The position numbers and the translations under genes are program-made. From contig WQXD01000096.1 of assembly GCA_009785015.1 (NCBI GenBank), forward strand, positions 1 to 11,004: DNA of 11,004 nt, read 5' to 3'. Position 1 is the first letter of the stretch. Each line of letters opens with the position of its first letter. The DNA comes from Oscillospiraceae bacterium. Lineage in GTDB: Bacteria; Bacillota_A; Clostridia; Oscillospirales; WRJC01. A model generated the notes under the pieces. The model searched no databases. It was not told the DNA's origin and worked only from the letters and a program-made list of their open reading frames with translations. Of the stretch, positions 1 through 5,393 are shown in pieces.

Positions 1-311
1 CACGGCTCGTAGAGATATCCGTCCTTGCCCACTATCACCGCGTCGGTGCCCAGAAAGCCGTCCGGCTCGTCCAGATACGAATCCGGCAGCACATATTCCG
101 GCCAGTCCGGCGTGACGCTTATCACCTGCTCTTTTTCTTTTTGGTCCGTTTGTCCGCGGTTTTCGTCTTCGGTCATTTCCGTTTCTCCTTTTTCGTCGGC
201 GTTTTTGGTGTTTTTTGGAGTGAGGGCGAGATAGGCCGCGAAGCAGAACGCCGCAAAGGCCAGATACGCCAGAACGGCCATCACCGTCAGCCGGATTTTC
301 GATATCGACAT
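1..311 (-). CDS. Membrane-anchored AlgX/AlgJ-like (SGNH-type) protein, N-terminal part only
   Basis: Partial gene running off the left edge; about 103 N-terminal residues are visible. The ATG at 311 opens with MSISKIRLTV, followed by one hydrophobic helix (about residues 8-30), an Asp/Glu/Lys/Gln-rich linker (about 32-63), and then a segment ending in DAVIVGKDGYLYEP. The V-I-V-G-K-D-G-Y/W-L pattern is typical of the start of the AlgX/AlgJ and DHHW families, SGNH-hydrolase-like proteins that often work with MBOAT acyltransferases to O-acetylate extracellular polysaccharide. The catalytic part is not in the window, so the family call rests on this short motif and the anchored topology. The best ribosome site, AAGGAG at 326-331, lies an unusually long 14 nt from the ATG, but no other in-frame start fits. 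The gene has a good promoter and is divergent from the surface-protein gene at 544. An unrelated membrane-anchored extracellular protein is the main alternative. Confidence 0.5.
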   Translation of the reverse strand, partial: MSISKIRLTVMAVLAYLAFAAFCFAAYLALTPKNTKNADEKGETEMTEDENRGQTDQKEKEQVISVTPDWPEYVLPDSYLDEPDGFLGTDAVIVGKDGYLYEP

Positions 312-352
312 AGTTAATGCACTGTCTCCTTAGTTTTTTTTGCGTTTTACCC

Positions 353-381
353 ATTATACCACTTGAATTATGTTTTTGCAA
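353..381 (-). promoter_or_regulatory. Promoter of the AlgX/AlgJ-like gene
   Basis: Read on the minus strand, a -35 box TTGCAA (376-381) and a perfect -10 box TATAAT (353-358) are separated by 17 nt, and TGG directly before the -10 box gives an extended -10. The -10 box lies about 40 nt upstream of the start codon. This is among the best sigma-A-type promoters in the window. Confidence 0.7.
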
Positions 382-391
382 ACACATTTTG

Positions 392-528
392 CCAAATTTA
401 TCAAAAAAGCGATAAAAATTTAAAAGATTTTTCATTTGTGCGTTTTTTATTTATGGTACAATACCCGCATGAATGCATTTTCATTCAAAATTTCCGGATT
501 TACCAAATTTATCAAATTTATCAAATTT
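392..528 (+). repeat. AT-rich repeats in the divergent intergenic region
   Basis: The 14-mer CCAAATTTATCAAA occurs exactly at 392-405 and again at 503-516. The second copy is part of three 9-nt units: one ACCAAATTT (502-510) and two ATCAAATTT (511-519, 520-528). They end directly before the ribosome site of the gene at 544. Next to the first copy, TTTATC (397-402) and GATAAA (411-416) form an inverted repeat. The copies sit on either side of the plus-strand promoter, so they may be operator sites or leader elements. That role is inferred; the repeats are seen directly. Confidence 0.55.
436..462 (+). promoter_or_regulatory. Promoter of the surface protein/lipoprotein pair
   Basis: The -10 box TACAAT (457-462) is preceded by TGG, giving an extended -10 arrangement. 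A weak -35-like TTGTGC starts at 436, with a short 15-nt gap. Transcription would start near 469, leaving a leader of about 75 nt that contains the ATCAAATTT repeats. Confidence 0.5.
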
Positions 529-534
529 AGGAGG
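529..534 (+). promoter_or_regulatory. Ribosome binding site that fixes the start at 544
   Basis: A perfect AGGAGG lies 9 nt before the ATG at 544. It sets the start there rather than at the in-frame ATG at 436, which would lie upstream of the likely transcription start and would put the repeat tract and a spurious extension ahead of the signal peptide. Confidence 0.85.
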
Positions 535-543
535 CAGTACACA

Positions 544-1536
544 ATGAAACCGGTAAAAAGAATTTCCGCAATCATACTCACGGCGATAATGATCGCCTCC
601 CTGTTGTCCGCGGCGTCGATTTCACAGGTGAGCGCGGCGTCGGGCGACAAACCGAACCCTGCGGGCGATTATCTCAAATTCACGGTGGATATCAAAAAAT
701 CCGACCCGGGCCTCGCGTATAACTTCGTGACGTTCAAAACGATCAACTACATGATGGAGGAAGGCGACAAAGTCGAGTACGACGTATGGATCTCGATGGA
801 GGAAAACGGCTGGGGATTTGTCGATTCCCAAGGCATAGACGACGTCACCGGGAACAACTTCAGGGACAGCGGGGGAGCCGACGACAACGGAGTGGGCATA
901 CACCCCGGACAGGACATATCCGAGTACGCGTTCGGGCAGTGGTACCACAGGGTTATCGAAATACCCGACGCTTTCTGGGGCAAGGAAATGCCCGTATTCC
1001 AGGTTTCGACCCATGCCACGAGCGACGAGCTCGAATACACGGGATACGCCCTGTATGACAATATAGTGATAACGGACGCCAAGGGCGCAATCAAGCTCGT
1101 CATTTTCAGGGATGCGGCCGACTGGGACGGCAAAACGAGCTTGGGCCCCGTCAAGGACAGCTCGTCTACATTGGAATGCCTGACTTTCACCGATGAGGAC
1201 ATGGCGGGTTTTGCGGCGGCCGAAGTGGCCAAAGCGGCCGAAGAAGCCTCAAAGGAAGCCTCCAAGGCGGAAGCCGACGCAAGCCGCGAAGCCAGCAGGG
1301 AAGCTGCGAGCATTGAAGCGAGCGTAAAACAGTCCGAAGAGGAAGCCGCGGCAGCGGCGGCGGCAGCCGAGGAAGAGGGCAACGGAGCCGCGGCGGAGAA
1401 CGCGCCCAAAAGCGACGAAGAGGAAGGCTCCAACCTGATTTTGATCATCTGCATCGCGGGCGGCGGGGTGCTTTTAATTGTCGTTATAATTCTGATAGCC
1501 GTCGGCGGGAAAAAGAAGAAAGCGCCGAAAGAATAG
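544..1536 (+). CDS. Surface protein with beta-rich ectodomain, Ala/Glu stalk and C-terminal membrane anchor
   Basis: A 330-residue exported protein of unknown function. In order: a signal peptide (1-31, Lys/Arg start, hydrophobic core, cleavage likely after VSA); a predicted beta-sandwich (about 41-195) with alternating strands and the phrase YDNIVITD near 171-178, as often seen in jelly-roll carbohydrate-binding domains; an acidic, helical Ala/Glu/Ser/Lys stalk (about 221-290) with repeated EAS-K/R units; a hydrophobic helix (298-320); and a cytoplasmic tail GGKKKKAPKE. No catalytic motif or LPXTG sorting signal is visible. The topology is an outward-facing domain lifted from the membrane on a rod. 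The likely role is binding a glycan or other surface ligand, which is inferred from fold features only. The lipoprotein gene at 1576 follows after 39 nt and probably shares its transcript. The SNLILII start of the anchor resembles that of the protein encoded at 2160-3437. Confidence 0.8.
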   Translation: MKPVKRISAIILTAIMIASLLSAASISQVSAASGDKPNPAGDYLKFTVDIKKSDPGLAYNFVTFKTINYMMEEGDKVEYDVWISMEENGWGFVDSQGIDDVTGNNFRDSGGADDNGVGIHPGQDISEYAFGQWYHRVIEIPDAFWGKEMPVFQVSTHATSDELEYTGYALYDNIVITDAKGAIKLVIFRDAADWDGKTSLGPVKDSSSTLECLTFTDEDMAGFAAAEVAKAAEEASKEASKAEADASREASREAASIEASVKQSEEEAAAAAAAAEEEGNGAAAENAPKSDEEEGSNLILIICIAGGGVLLIVVIILIAVGGKKKKAPKE

Positions 1537-1549
1537 GGCGCCGAAAGAA
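1522..1549 (+). repeat. 12-bp direct repeat across the stop codon
   Basis: GCGCCGAAAGAA occurs at 1522-1533 and 1538-1549, on both sides of the TAG stop at 1534-1536. The spacing is 16 nt, so the second copy is in a different frame. It looks like a small local duplication; no function is evident. Confidence 0.6.
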
Positions 1550-1575
1550 AGTTTAAGAAAAAAAGGGATGATAAT

Positions 1576-2157
1576 ATGACTTGTGTAAAAAAGATATCGG
1601 CGGTTCTGCTCTGCGCGGTTTTGCTTTGCGCGCTGCCTATGGCTTCGTGCAAAAACGAAGAGGGGCAGGCGGGCGGCGGTTTGGACGGCGCCTATACGGC
1701 GAAGGAAGTCGCAGACGCGATAATGGCGGCGTATGGACCCGAAGATCTGCCCGAGGCGGGCTTCGAGCATTTTTATTCCGGAGCCGACGAGGACAGCGAC
1801 TACTATATCGAGCCCAAATACGCGGGGCTCATAATAGACGGAGGGTATTCGCCGCTTGAAGAGTACGAATATTTTTCCGACTGCGCCTTTTATGTCCCCG
1901 TGGGGCGCCATATGTTCGAAGTGGACGTTTTGAAGATAAAAGAAGACGAGCAAAGCAATATAGGCATACTAAAAGACGTGCTGGAAAGAAGGCTCAAAAC
2001 CAAGACAAACAGCGACGTTCTCACATATACGCCGGAGGACGCGCCGATACTCGAAAATGCGAAGATCATCACGTCGGGAAGTTTTGTCATACTGCTCGCC
2101 ACCACGGACAATTCCAAAGCCGAAAAAGCGATGGACGAAATGGGTGCCAAAAAGTAA
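1576..2157 (+). CDS. DUF4358-type lipoprotein
   Basis: A 193-residue predicted lipoprotein. The N terminus has basic residues, a Leu/Ala/Val core and MASC at 22-25, so Cys25 is the likely lipid-modified residue; Met at -3 is a slightly atypical lipobox. The C-terminal half matches my memory of DUF4358 lipoproteins of Clostridia: a strand with FEVDVLKIK, a helix with ILKDVLERRL about ten residues later, then YTPEDAPILENA and a closing strand SGSFVILLATTD before a final helix. The molecular function of that family is not known to me. The start is chosen from the signal peptide and a modest AGGGATG ribosome site about 8 nt upstream. It lies 39 nt after the anchored surface protein gene, so the two are probably co-transcribed, and it ends 2 nt from the end of the convergent gene. 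Position and topology suggest a role at the cell envelope. Confidence 0.75.
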   Translation: MTCVKKISAVLLCAVLLCALPMASCKNEEGQAGGGLDGAYTAKEVADAIMAAYGPEDLPEAGFEHFYSGADEDSDYYIEPKYAGLIIDGGYSPLEEYEYFSDCAFYVPVGRHMFEVDVLKIKEDEQSNIGILKDVLERRLKTKTNSDVLTYTPEDAPILENAKIITSGSFVILLATTDNSKAEKAMDEMGAKK

Positions 2158-2159
2158 AA

Positions 2160-3437
2160 TTATTTGTTTTTCCCGCCGTTTTTTGCCGTGTATATGACAG
2201 CGGCAACAATGGTGGCAGCCAGCGCGGCCGCGACTATTATGATCAGGACTAAATTGCTTCGGCCGCCCTCATCCGATGCTTTGATTTCAGAAGCCCCGTT
2301 TTCCGGCGGGGCTTCTTCTTTGCCCCCGGGCTCCGCGCCGGTTTGGGTTGGAAGCGGCGTCTCTATGTCGCCGATCCGGGTTATTTCCAAAGCGCCGAAA
2401 TTGAGCCCGCCGGTTGGAAACTGCGTTTTGATGGTGTGCCGGCCGTATTCCATTTCCATCTCGCCCACCTGATACAGCTCATATTCCTGCCAGCCCGCCC
2501 TTTTTGAGTTCTCGGATTCCCCCACGGGCTCTCCGTCGACATAAACGGCGATATTTCCGGGGCTCTCCGCATCGGAAGCCAGCCACGCGGCGAAACTGTA
2601 TCTGCCCTCGTCGATCACCCTCACGGTAAACTGGACCCAGTCGCCCGCGGATATCCAACCGATGTTTCCCTCAATGGCGCCCCCGCCGGCCTGCGTGTTC
2701 ACGGCTTCGAGGGGCCTGAAATCTTTTGAGCCGTCCGCCGGGTCGCCGCTTTTGCCGTAGTTATCCGCGCCCGCGTCGAAGTCCGTTGCGGGGATCGTCG
2801 TTTTGCCTTCTTCGAGTATGAAATTCTTCGGCTTCCACGAAGCCACGACCACCGGGCCTTCGCCCTCGCACAGCACCACCGCCGCCAGCTGGATTATCTG
2901 CCCCCCGGTTTGACCGGCCTCGAATCTGTAGTATTGGAACTCTTTGGAATTATTTGGAATGTCAACGCGGTAATACATGTAATCCACATCTTCGACGTCG
3001 TTTGCCGCCCCGGTGTAGAGCACTTCCCAGGAGGCGCCGTCGTTTGAGCCCGACAGCGTCCAGCCGTCGTTCGGGCGGCGGCTGTACTGGCCGCTGTCGT
3101 TCGCGGTGCGGAGTATGATGCGGTTTACCGCATATGCCCGGTCATACTTCCACTCGGCCCAGTAGGGAACCGCGTCGGAGCAGTATTTGGGGTACAGTTT
3201 TTGATTTTCATCCTCATCCTCGTCGTAGACGAGCAGGCCGTATGAGTGCTCCTTCTCGTTGAATCCCTGGCCGCCGTCGATAAACTCGGGGTTCATAAGC
3301 GGGTTTTTCCCCGAAGCCGCCACGGCGAGATCCTCAAAACCCTCCGAGGCCGCGCCCGCCGGCAAAAGCGTCAGCGCGCACAAAAACAAAAGCGGCAGGA
3401 TTGCTGTTATTGCTGTCATTGGTTTGATTTTTCTCAT
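2160..3437 (-). CDS. Membrane-anchored F5/8C + CBM6-like carbohydrate-binding surface protein
   Basis: A 425-residue exported protein with two apparent sugar-binding modules and no recognisable catalytic domain. In order: a signal peptide (1-30, ending AGAA); a discoidin/F5-8C-like domain (about 45-193) with an acidic DEDEDE loop near 72-77 and the classic GSNDGASWEVLYTG phrase near 130-143; a CBM6-like beta-sandwich (about 213-356) with NIGWISAGDWVQF (Trp261, Trp267), the central AWLAS strand and an AVYVDGEPVG strand; a Pro/Glu/Gly linker (357-393); a membrane helix (396-416); and a GGKNK tail. CBM6 and F5/8C domains commonly bind terminal or internal sugars of polysaccharides and host glycans. 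The protein probably captures glycan at the surface. The ATG at 3437 is preceded by AAGGA about 11 nt upstream. It converges with the lipoprotein gene with only 2 nt between stops. The ligand cannot be read from sequence. Confidence 0.82.
   Translation of the reverse strand: MRKIKPMTAITAILPLLFLCALTLLPAGAASEGFEDLAVAASGKNPLMNPEFIDGGQGFNEKEHSYGLLVYDEDEDENQKLYPKYCSDAVPYWAEWKYDRAYAVNRIILRTANDSGQYSRRPNDGWTLSGSNDGASWEVLYTGAANDVEDVDYMYYRVDIPNNSKEFQYYRFEAGQTGGQIIQLAAVVLCEGEGPVVVASWKPKNFILEEGKTTIPATDFDAGADNYGKSGDPADGSKDFRPLEAVNTQAGGGAIEGNIGWISAGDWVQFTVRVIDEGRYSFAAWLASDAESPGNIAVYVDGEPVGESENSKRAGWQEYELYQVGEMEMEYGRHTIKTQFPTGGLNFGALEITRIGDIETPLPTQTGAEPGGKEEAPPENGASEIKASDEGGRSNLVLIIIVAAALAATIVAAVIYTAKNGGKNK
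2289..2316 (+). terminator. Candidate plus-strand terminator inside the convergent gene
   Basis: A perfect 10-bp stem (AGAAGCCCCG, 2289-2298, with CGGGGCTTCT, 2307-2316) closes an 8-nt loop and is followed on the plus strand by TCTTCTTTG. It lies about 130 nt past the end of the lipoprotein gene, within the linker-coding part of the opposite-strand gene. No hairpin exists in the 2-nt gap, so this may stop plus-strand transcripts. On the minus strand no T-rich tail follows. The T tract is interrupted, which keeps confidence modest. Confidence 0.4.
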
Positions 3438-3458
3438 CGGTCGTTTTTCCTTACTTCA

Positions 3459-3500
3459 TAGAAATATTTAGAAATATTAACATTTTGTAAACTTGTAAAC
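3459..3500 (-). repeat. Two tandem repeats upstream of the CBM6 protein gene
   Basis: TAGAAATATT is tandemly doubled at 3459-3478, and TTGTAAAC is tandemly doubled at 3485-3500. On the minus strand the latter gives two GTTTACAA units, each containing a -35-like TTTACA, so this stretch may hold the promoter of the gene at 3437; no convincing -10 box stands out (AATATT or TATTTC at workable spacing). The repeats may also be regulator sites. Confidence 0.45.
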
Positions 3501-3515
3501 ACAACAAAAAAACCC

Positions 3516-3545
3516 TTGCATTGGCAGGCTGTTATGTGGTATACT
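3516..3545 (+). promoter_or_regulatory. Promoter of rplS
   Basis: A -35 box TTGCAT (3516-3521) and a -10 box TATACT (3540-3545) are separated by 18 nt, with TGG before the -10 box (extended -10). It gives rplS its own transcript with a leader of about 100 nt. Confidence 0.65.
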
Positions 3546-3551
3546 ATTCGG

Positions 3552-3655
3552 GCACGGCTAAAAAAAGTCGCAGTCCGCTGCGCGCTTGCTCCGCATGAAT
3601 GTGATTTCTGCCTGTCAAAATACATAAATCAAATTTTGAAAGGAGGGCTTTTAAA
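3552..3655 (+). promoter_or_regulatory. rplS 5' leader, possible L19 leader element
   Basis: About 100 nt of GC-rich then AT-rich untranslated leader separate the promoter from the L19 gene. It holds a small perfect hairpin (CGCAG, 3569-3573, with CTGCG, 3578-3582) and further GC-rich segments before the AAAGGAGGG ribosome site. Firmicutes rplS genes are known to carry a structured L19 leader for autoregulation. I cannot confirm that this leader matches that model, so this is a position-based suggestion. Confidence 0.3.
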
Positions 3656-4003
3656 ATGGCATATGAGCTTTTAAAAGCGTTGACCAACGAGCAGTTGAAA
3701 ACCGATCCGCCGAAATTTTCGATAGGGGATACGGTAAAGGTCCACAACAAGATAAAAGAAGGCACAAGGGAAAGAATACAGGTATTCGAAGGCGCCGTAA
3801 TCGCCAAAAGGGGCGGCGGCATCAACGAAACCTTCACCGTGAGGCGCTTTTCATACGGCGTCGGGACCGAAAAGACATTCCCGCTCCATTCGCCCAACGT
3901 CGATAAAGTGGAGATCACGAGGCGCGGCAAGGTCCGCAGGGCGAAACTCTACTATCTGCGCCAGCGGGTCGGAAAGAAAGCGAAAGTCAAAGAACAGATA
4001 TAG
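3656..4003 (+). CDS. rplS: 50S ribosomal protein L19
   Basis: A 115-residue protein, the usual length for L19, which sits at the 30S-50S interface of the ribosome. Family features are clear throughout: [22 protein letters not shown] (as overlapping parts at about 22-43), the [21 protein letters not shown] core, the [17 protein letters not shown] stretch, and the basic C-terminal [16 protein letters not shown]. The ATG at 3656 has a strong AGGAGGG ribosome site 8 nt upstream. The usual partners rpsP, rimM and trmD are not adjacent. The gene has its own promoter and leader and is closed by a strong terminator, so it appears to be transcribed alone. Confidence 0.98.
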   Translation: MAYELLKALTNEQLKTDPPKFSIGDTVKVHNKIKEGTRERIQVFEGAVIAKRGGGINETFTVRRFSYGVGTEKTFPLHSPNVDKVEITRRGKVRRAKLYYLRQRVGKKAKVKEQI

Positions 4004-4023
4004 GGGCGCAAAAATCCAAAACC

Positions 4024-4055
4024 AAAACGCGGAATATCGAGATATTCCGCGTTTT
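4024..4055. terminator. Bidirectional intrinsic terminator between rplS and the ATPase gene
   Basis: A perfect 14-bp inverted repeat (AAAACGCGGAATAT, 4024-4037, with ATATTCCGCGTTTT, 4042-4055) has a CGAG loop. Each strand reads a GC-containing stem that ends in TTTT, so it can stop rplS from the left and the ATPase gene (ending at 4068) from the right. Confidence 0.9.
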
Positions 4056-4067
4056 GACCTGTTTATT

Positions 4068-5180
4068 TTAATGCACCACGCATTTTTCGGTGTCTTTGTC
4101 GAAGATGTGCATGCGCGCGATGTCGAGCGCGATTTTTATGGTCTCTTCCGGCTGCGCGGTAGAGCGCGGCGAAACGCGGGCGATAAGCGGCGTTTCCTCG
4201 GTGACCAGATACAGGAAGATTTCGTTGCCCATGAGCTCCGTGACTTCGACTTTCGCCTCGATTACGGACTCTCCGAACTGGGTCAGGTATGTGGGCTCGT
4301 CATACAGCGTTTCCGGGCGGAGCCCCGCTATGACCGTTTTGCCGACGTATTCCTGCAATTCGGCGTTGTTGGATTTTTCCGGCGGCAGCTTCAATGAGTA
4401 TTTCCCGAAGGTGAAATACAGATCGTTGCCTTTTTTGTCTATGGTGCCGTCGATGAAGTTCATCTGCGGGGTCCCGATAAACCCGGCGACGAAGTGGTTG
4501 ATGGGGAAGTCGTAGAGGGCCTGCGGGGTATCGACCTGCTGGATGAACGAATCCTTCATGACGACGATGCGCGAGGCCATCGTCATGGCTTCGACCTGGT
4601 CATGCGTGACGTAGATGAACGTCGTGCCGATCTTCTGGTGCAGCTTGGTGAGCTCCGTCCTCATCGAGGCGCGCAGCTTGGCGTCCAGGTTGGAAAGGGG
4701 CTCGTCGAGCAAGAACACCTTGGGTTCGCGCACTATCGCCCTTCCCAGCGCGACACGCTGCTTCTGGCCGCCTGAAAGCGCTTTCGGGCGCCTGTCCAAA
4801 AGGTACTCGATGGCGAGTATCCTCGAGGCTTCCTCGACCCTTCTTTTGATTTCTTCTTTTGTGACTTTTCTGAGTTTGAGCCCGAACGCCATGTTCTCAT
4901 AAACCGTCATATGCGGATAAAGGGCGTAGTTCTGGAACACCATCGCTATGTCCCTGTCCTTGGGGGCTACGTCGTTTACAAGCTTGTCGCCTATAAACAG
5001 CTCGCCTTCCGTGATTTCCTCAAGTCCCGCAATCATTCGAAGGGTCGTTGTTTTGCCGCAGCCGGATGGTCCGACGAGTATCAAAAACTCCTTGTCTTTT
5101 ATATCAAGGGTGAAATCGGATACCGCGGTTACGCCGCCGGGAAATTTTTTATACATATGCCTCAATGATACGCTTGCCAT
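4068..5180 (-). CDS. ugpC: Sugar ABC transporter ATP-binding protein, MalK/UgpC/MsmK type
   Basis: A 370-residue ATPase subunit of a CUT1-type carbohydrate importer. Visible motifs: Walker A GPSGCGKT (37-44), Q-loop Gln83 in VFQNYALYPH, signature LSGGQ (135-139), Walker B VFLLDEP (155-161) and H-loop His193 in VTHDQVEAMT. After about residue 235 comes the regulatory TOBE-type part found in MalK, UgpC and MsmK, including GLRPETLYDE and a closing EVTELMGNE stretch. No permease or solute-binding protein genes adjoin it. In many Firmicutes a single MsmK-like ATPase energises several sugar importers, which fits its isolated position. The start is placed at the ATG at 5180, 7 nt after a perfect AGGAGG; a TTG two codons upstream is less likely. 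It shares the terminator at 4024-4055 with rplS. The symbol ugpC is the common name for the family; the actual substrate is unknown. Confidence 0.93.
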   Translation of the reverse strand: MASVSLRHMYKKFPGGVTAVSDFTLDIKDKEFLILVGPSGCGKTTTLRMIAGLEEITEGELFIGDKLVNDVAPKDRDIAMVFQNYALYPHMTVYENMAFGLKLRKVTKEEIKRRVEEASRILAIEYLLDRRPKALSGGQKQRVALGRAIVREPKVFLLDEPLSNLDAKLRASMRTELTKLHQKIGTTFIYVTHDQVEAMTMASRIVVMKDSFIQQVDTPQALYDFPINHFVAGFIGTPQMNFIDGTIDKKGNDLYFTFGKYSLKLPPEKSNNAELQEYVGKTVIAGLRPETLYDEPTYLTQFGESVIEAKVEVTELMGNEIFLYLVTEETPLIARVSPRSTAQPEETIKIALDIARMHIFDKDTEKCVVH

Positions 5181-5187
5181 TTTCAAT

Positions 5188-5193
5188 CCTCCT
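5188..5193 (-). promoter_or_regulatory. Ribosome binding site that fixes the ATPase start
   Basis: Read on the minus strand this is a perfect AGGAGG, 7 nt from the ATG at 5180 and only 1 nt from the in-frame TTG at 5186. The spacing selects the ATG. Confidence 0.85.
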
Positions 5194-5233
5194 AAAAAAT
5201 ACGACGATAAAATTAGAATTTTTATCTATATAT

Positions 5234-5262
5234 ACTATATCAAATATTTATGAAAAATGAAA
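5234..5262 (-). promoter_or_regulatory. Candidate promoter of the ATPase gene
   Basis: On the minus strand, TTTCAT (5257-5262) and TATAGT (5234-5239) are 17 nt apart with TGA before the -10 box. The region is very AT-rich, so other boxes are possible. Further upstream, a TTGCGCGCAA palindrome (5323-5332) and an ATATTGC/GCAATAT inverted repeat (5301-5307 and about 5329-5335) could be operator or weak terminator elements. Confidence 0.42.
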
Positions 5263-5393
5263 GTGTCGAATGTTCCAAACTTTTAAGAAATTATTTATGT
5301 ATATTGCATAAAACCCGCCTGTTTGCGCGCAATATTTTAACATTGTAAGTACATGGGATAAACAAATTTAACGCTTTTTGAACTTTTTGTGAT

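Noticed and set aside
436..543. N-terminal extension of the surface protein starting at ATG 436
   Set aside because: It begins upstream of the -10 box, has no ribosome site and would place 36 residues before a normal signal peptide; AGGAGG at 529-534 points to 544.
1534..1578. Stop readthrough fusing the surface protein to the lipoprotein
   Set aside because: The frames match and only one TAG separates them, but the second gene has its own signal peptide with lipobox and a ribosome site, and a stop-free gap of 13 codons is common by chance.
747..1652. A 301-residue minus-strand open frame opposite the surface protein gene
   Set aside because: Its Ser/Ala-rich product is the antisense of the Ala/Glu stalk; it has no ribosome site and overlaps a gene with signal peptide, anchor and promoter.
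5301..5335. Terminator for tex formed by ATATTGC/GCAATAT
   Set aside because: The stem is short, AT-rich, has a loop of about 21 nt and no clean T tract on the minus strand; kept only as a possible operator.
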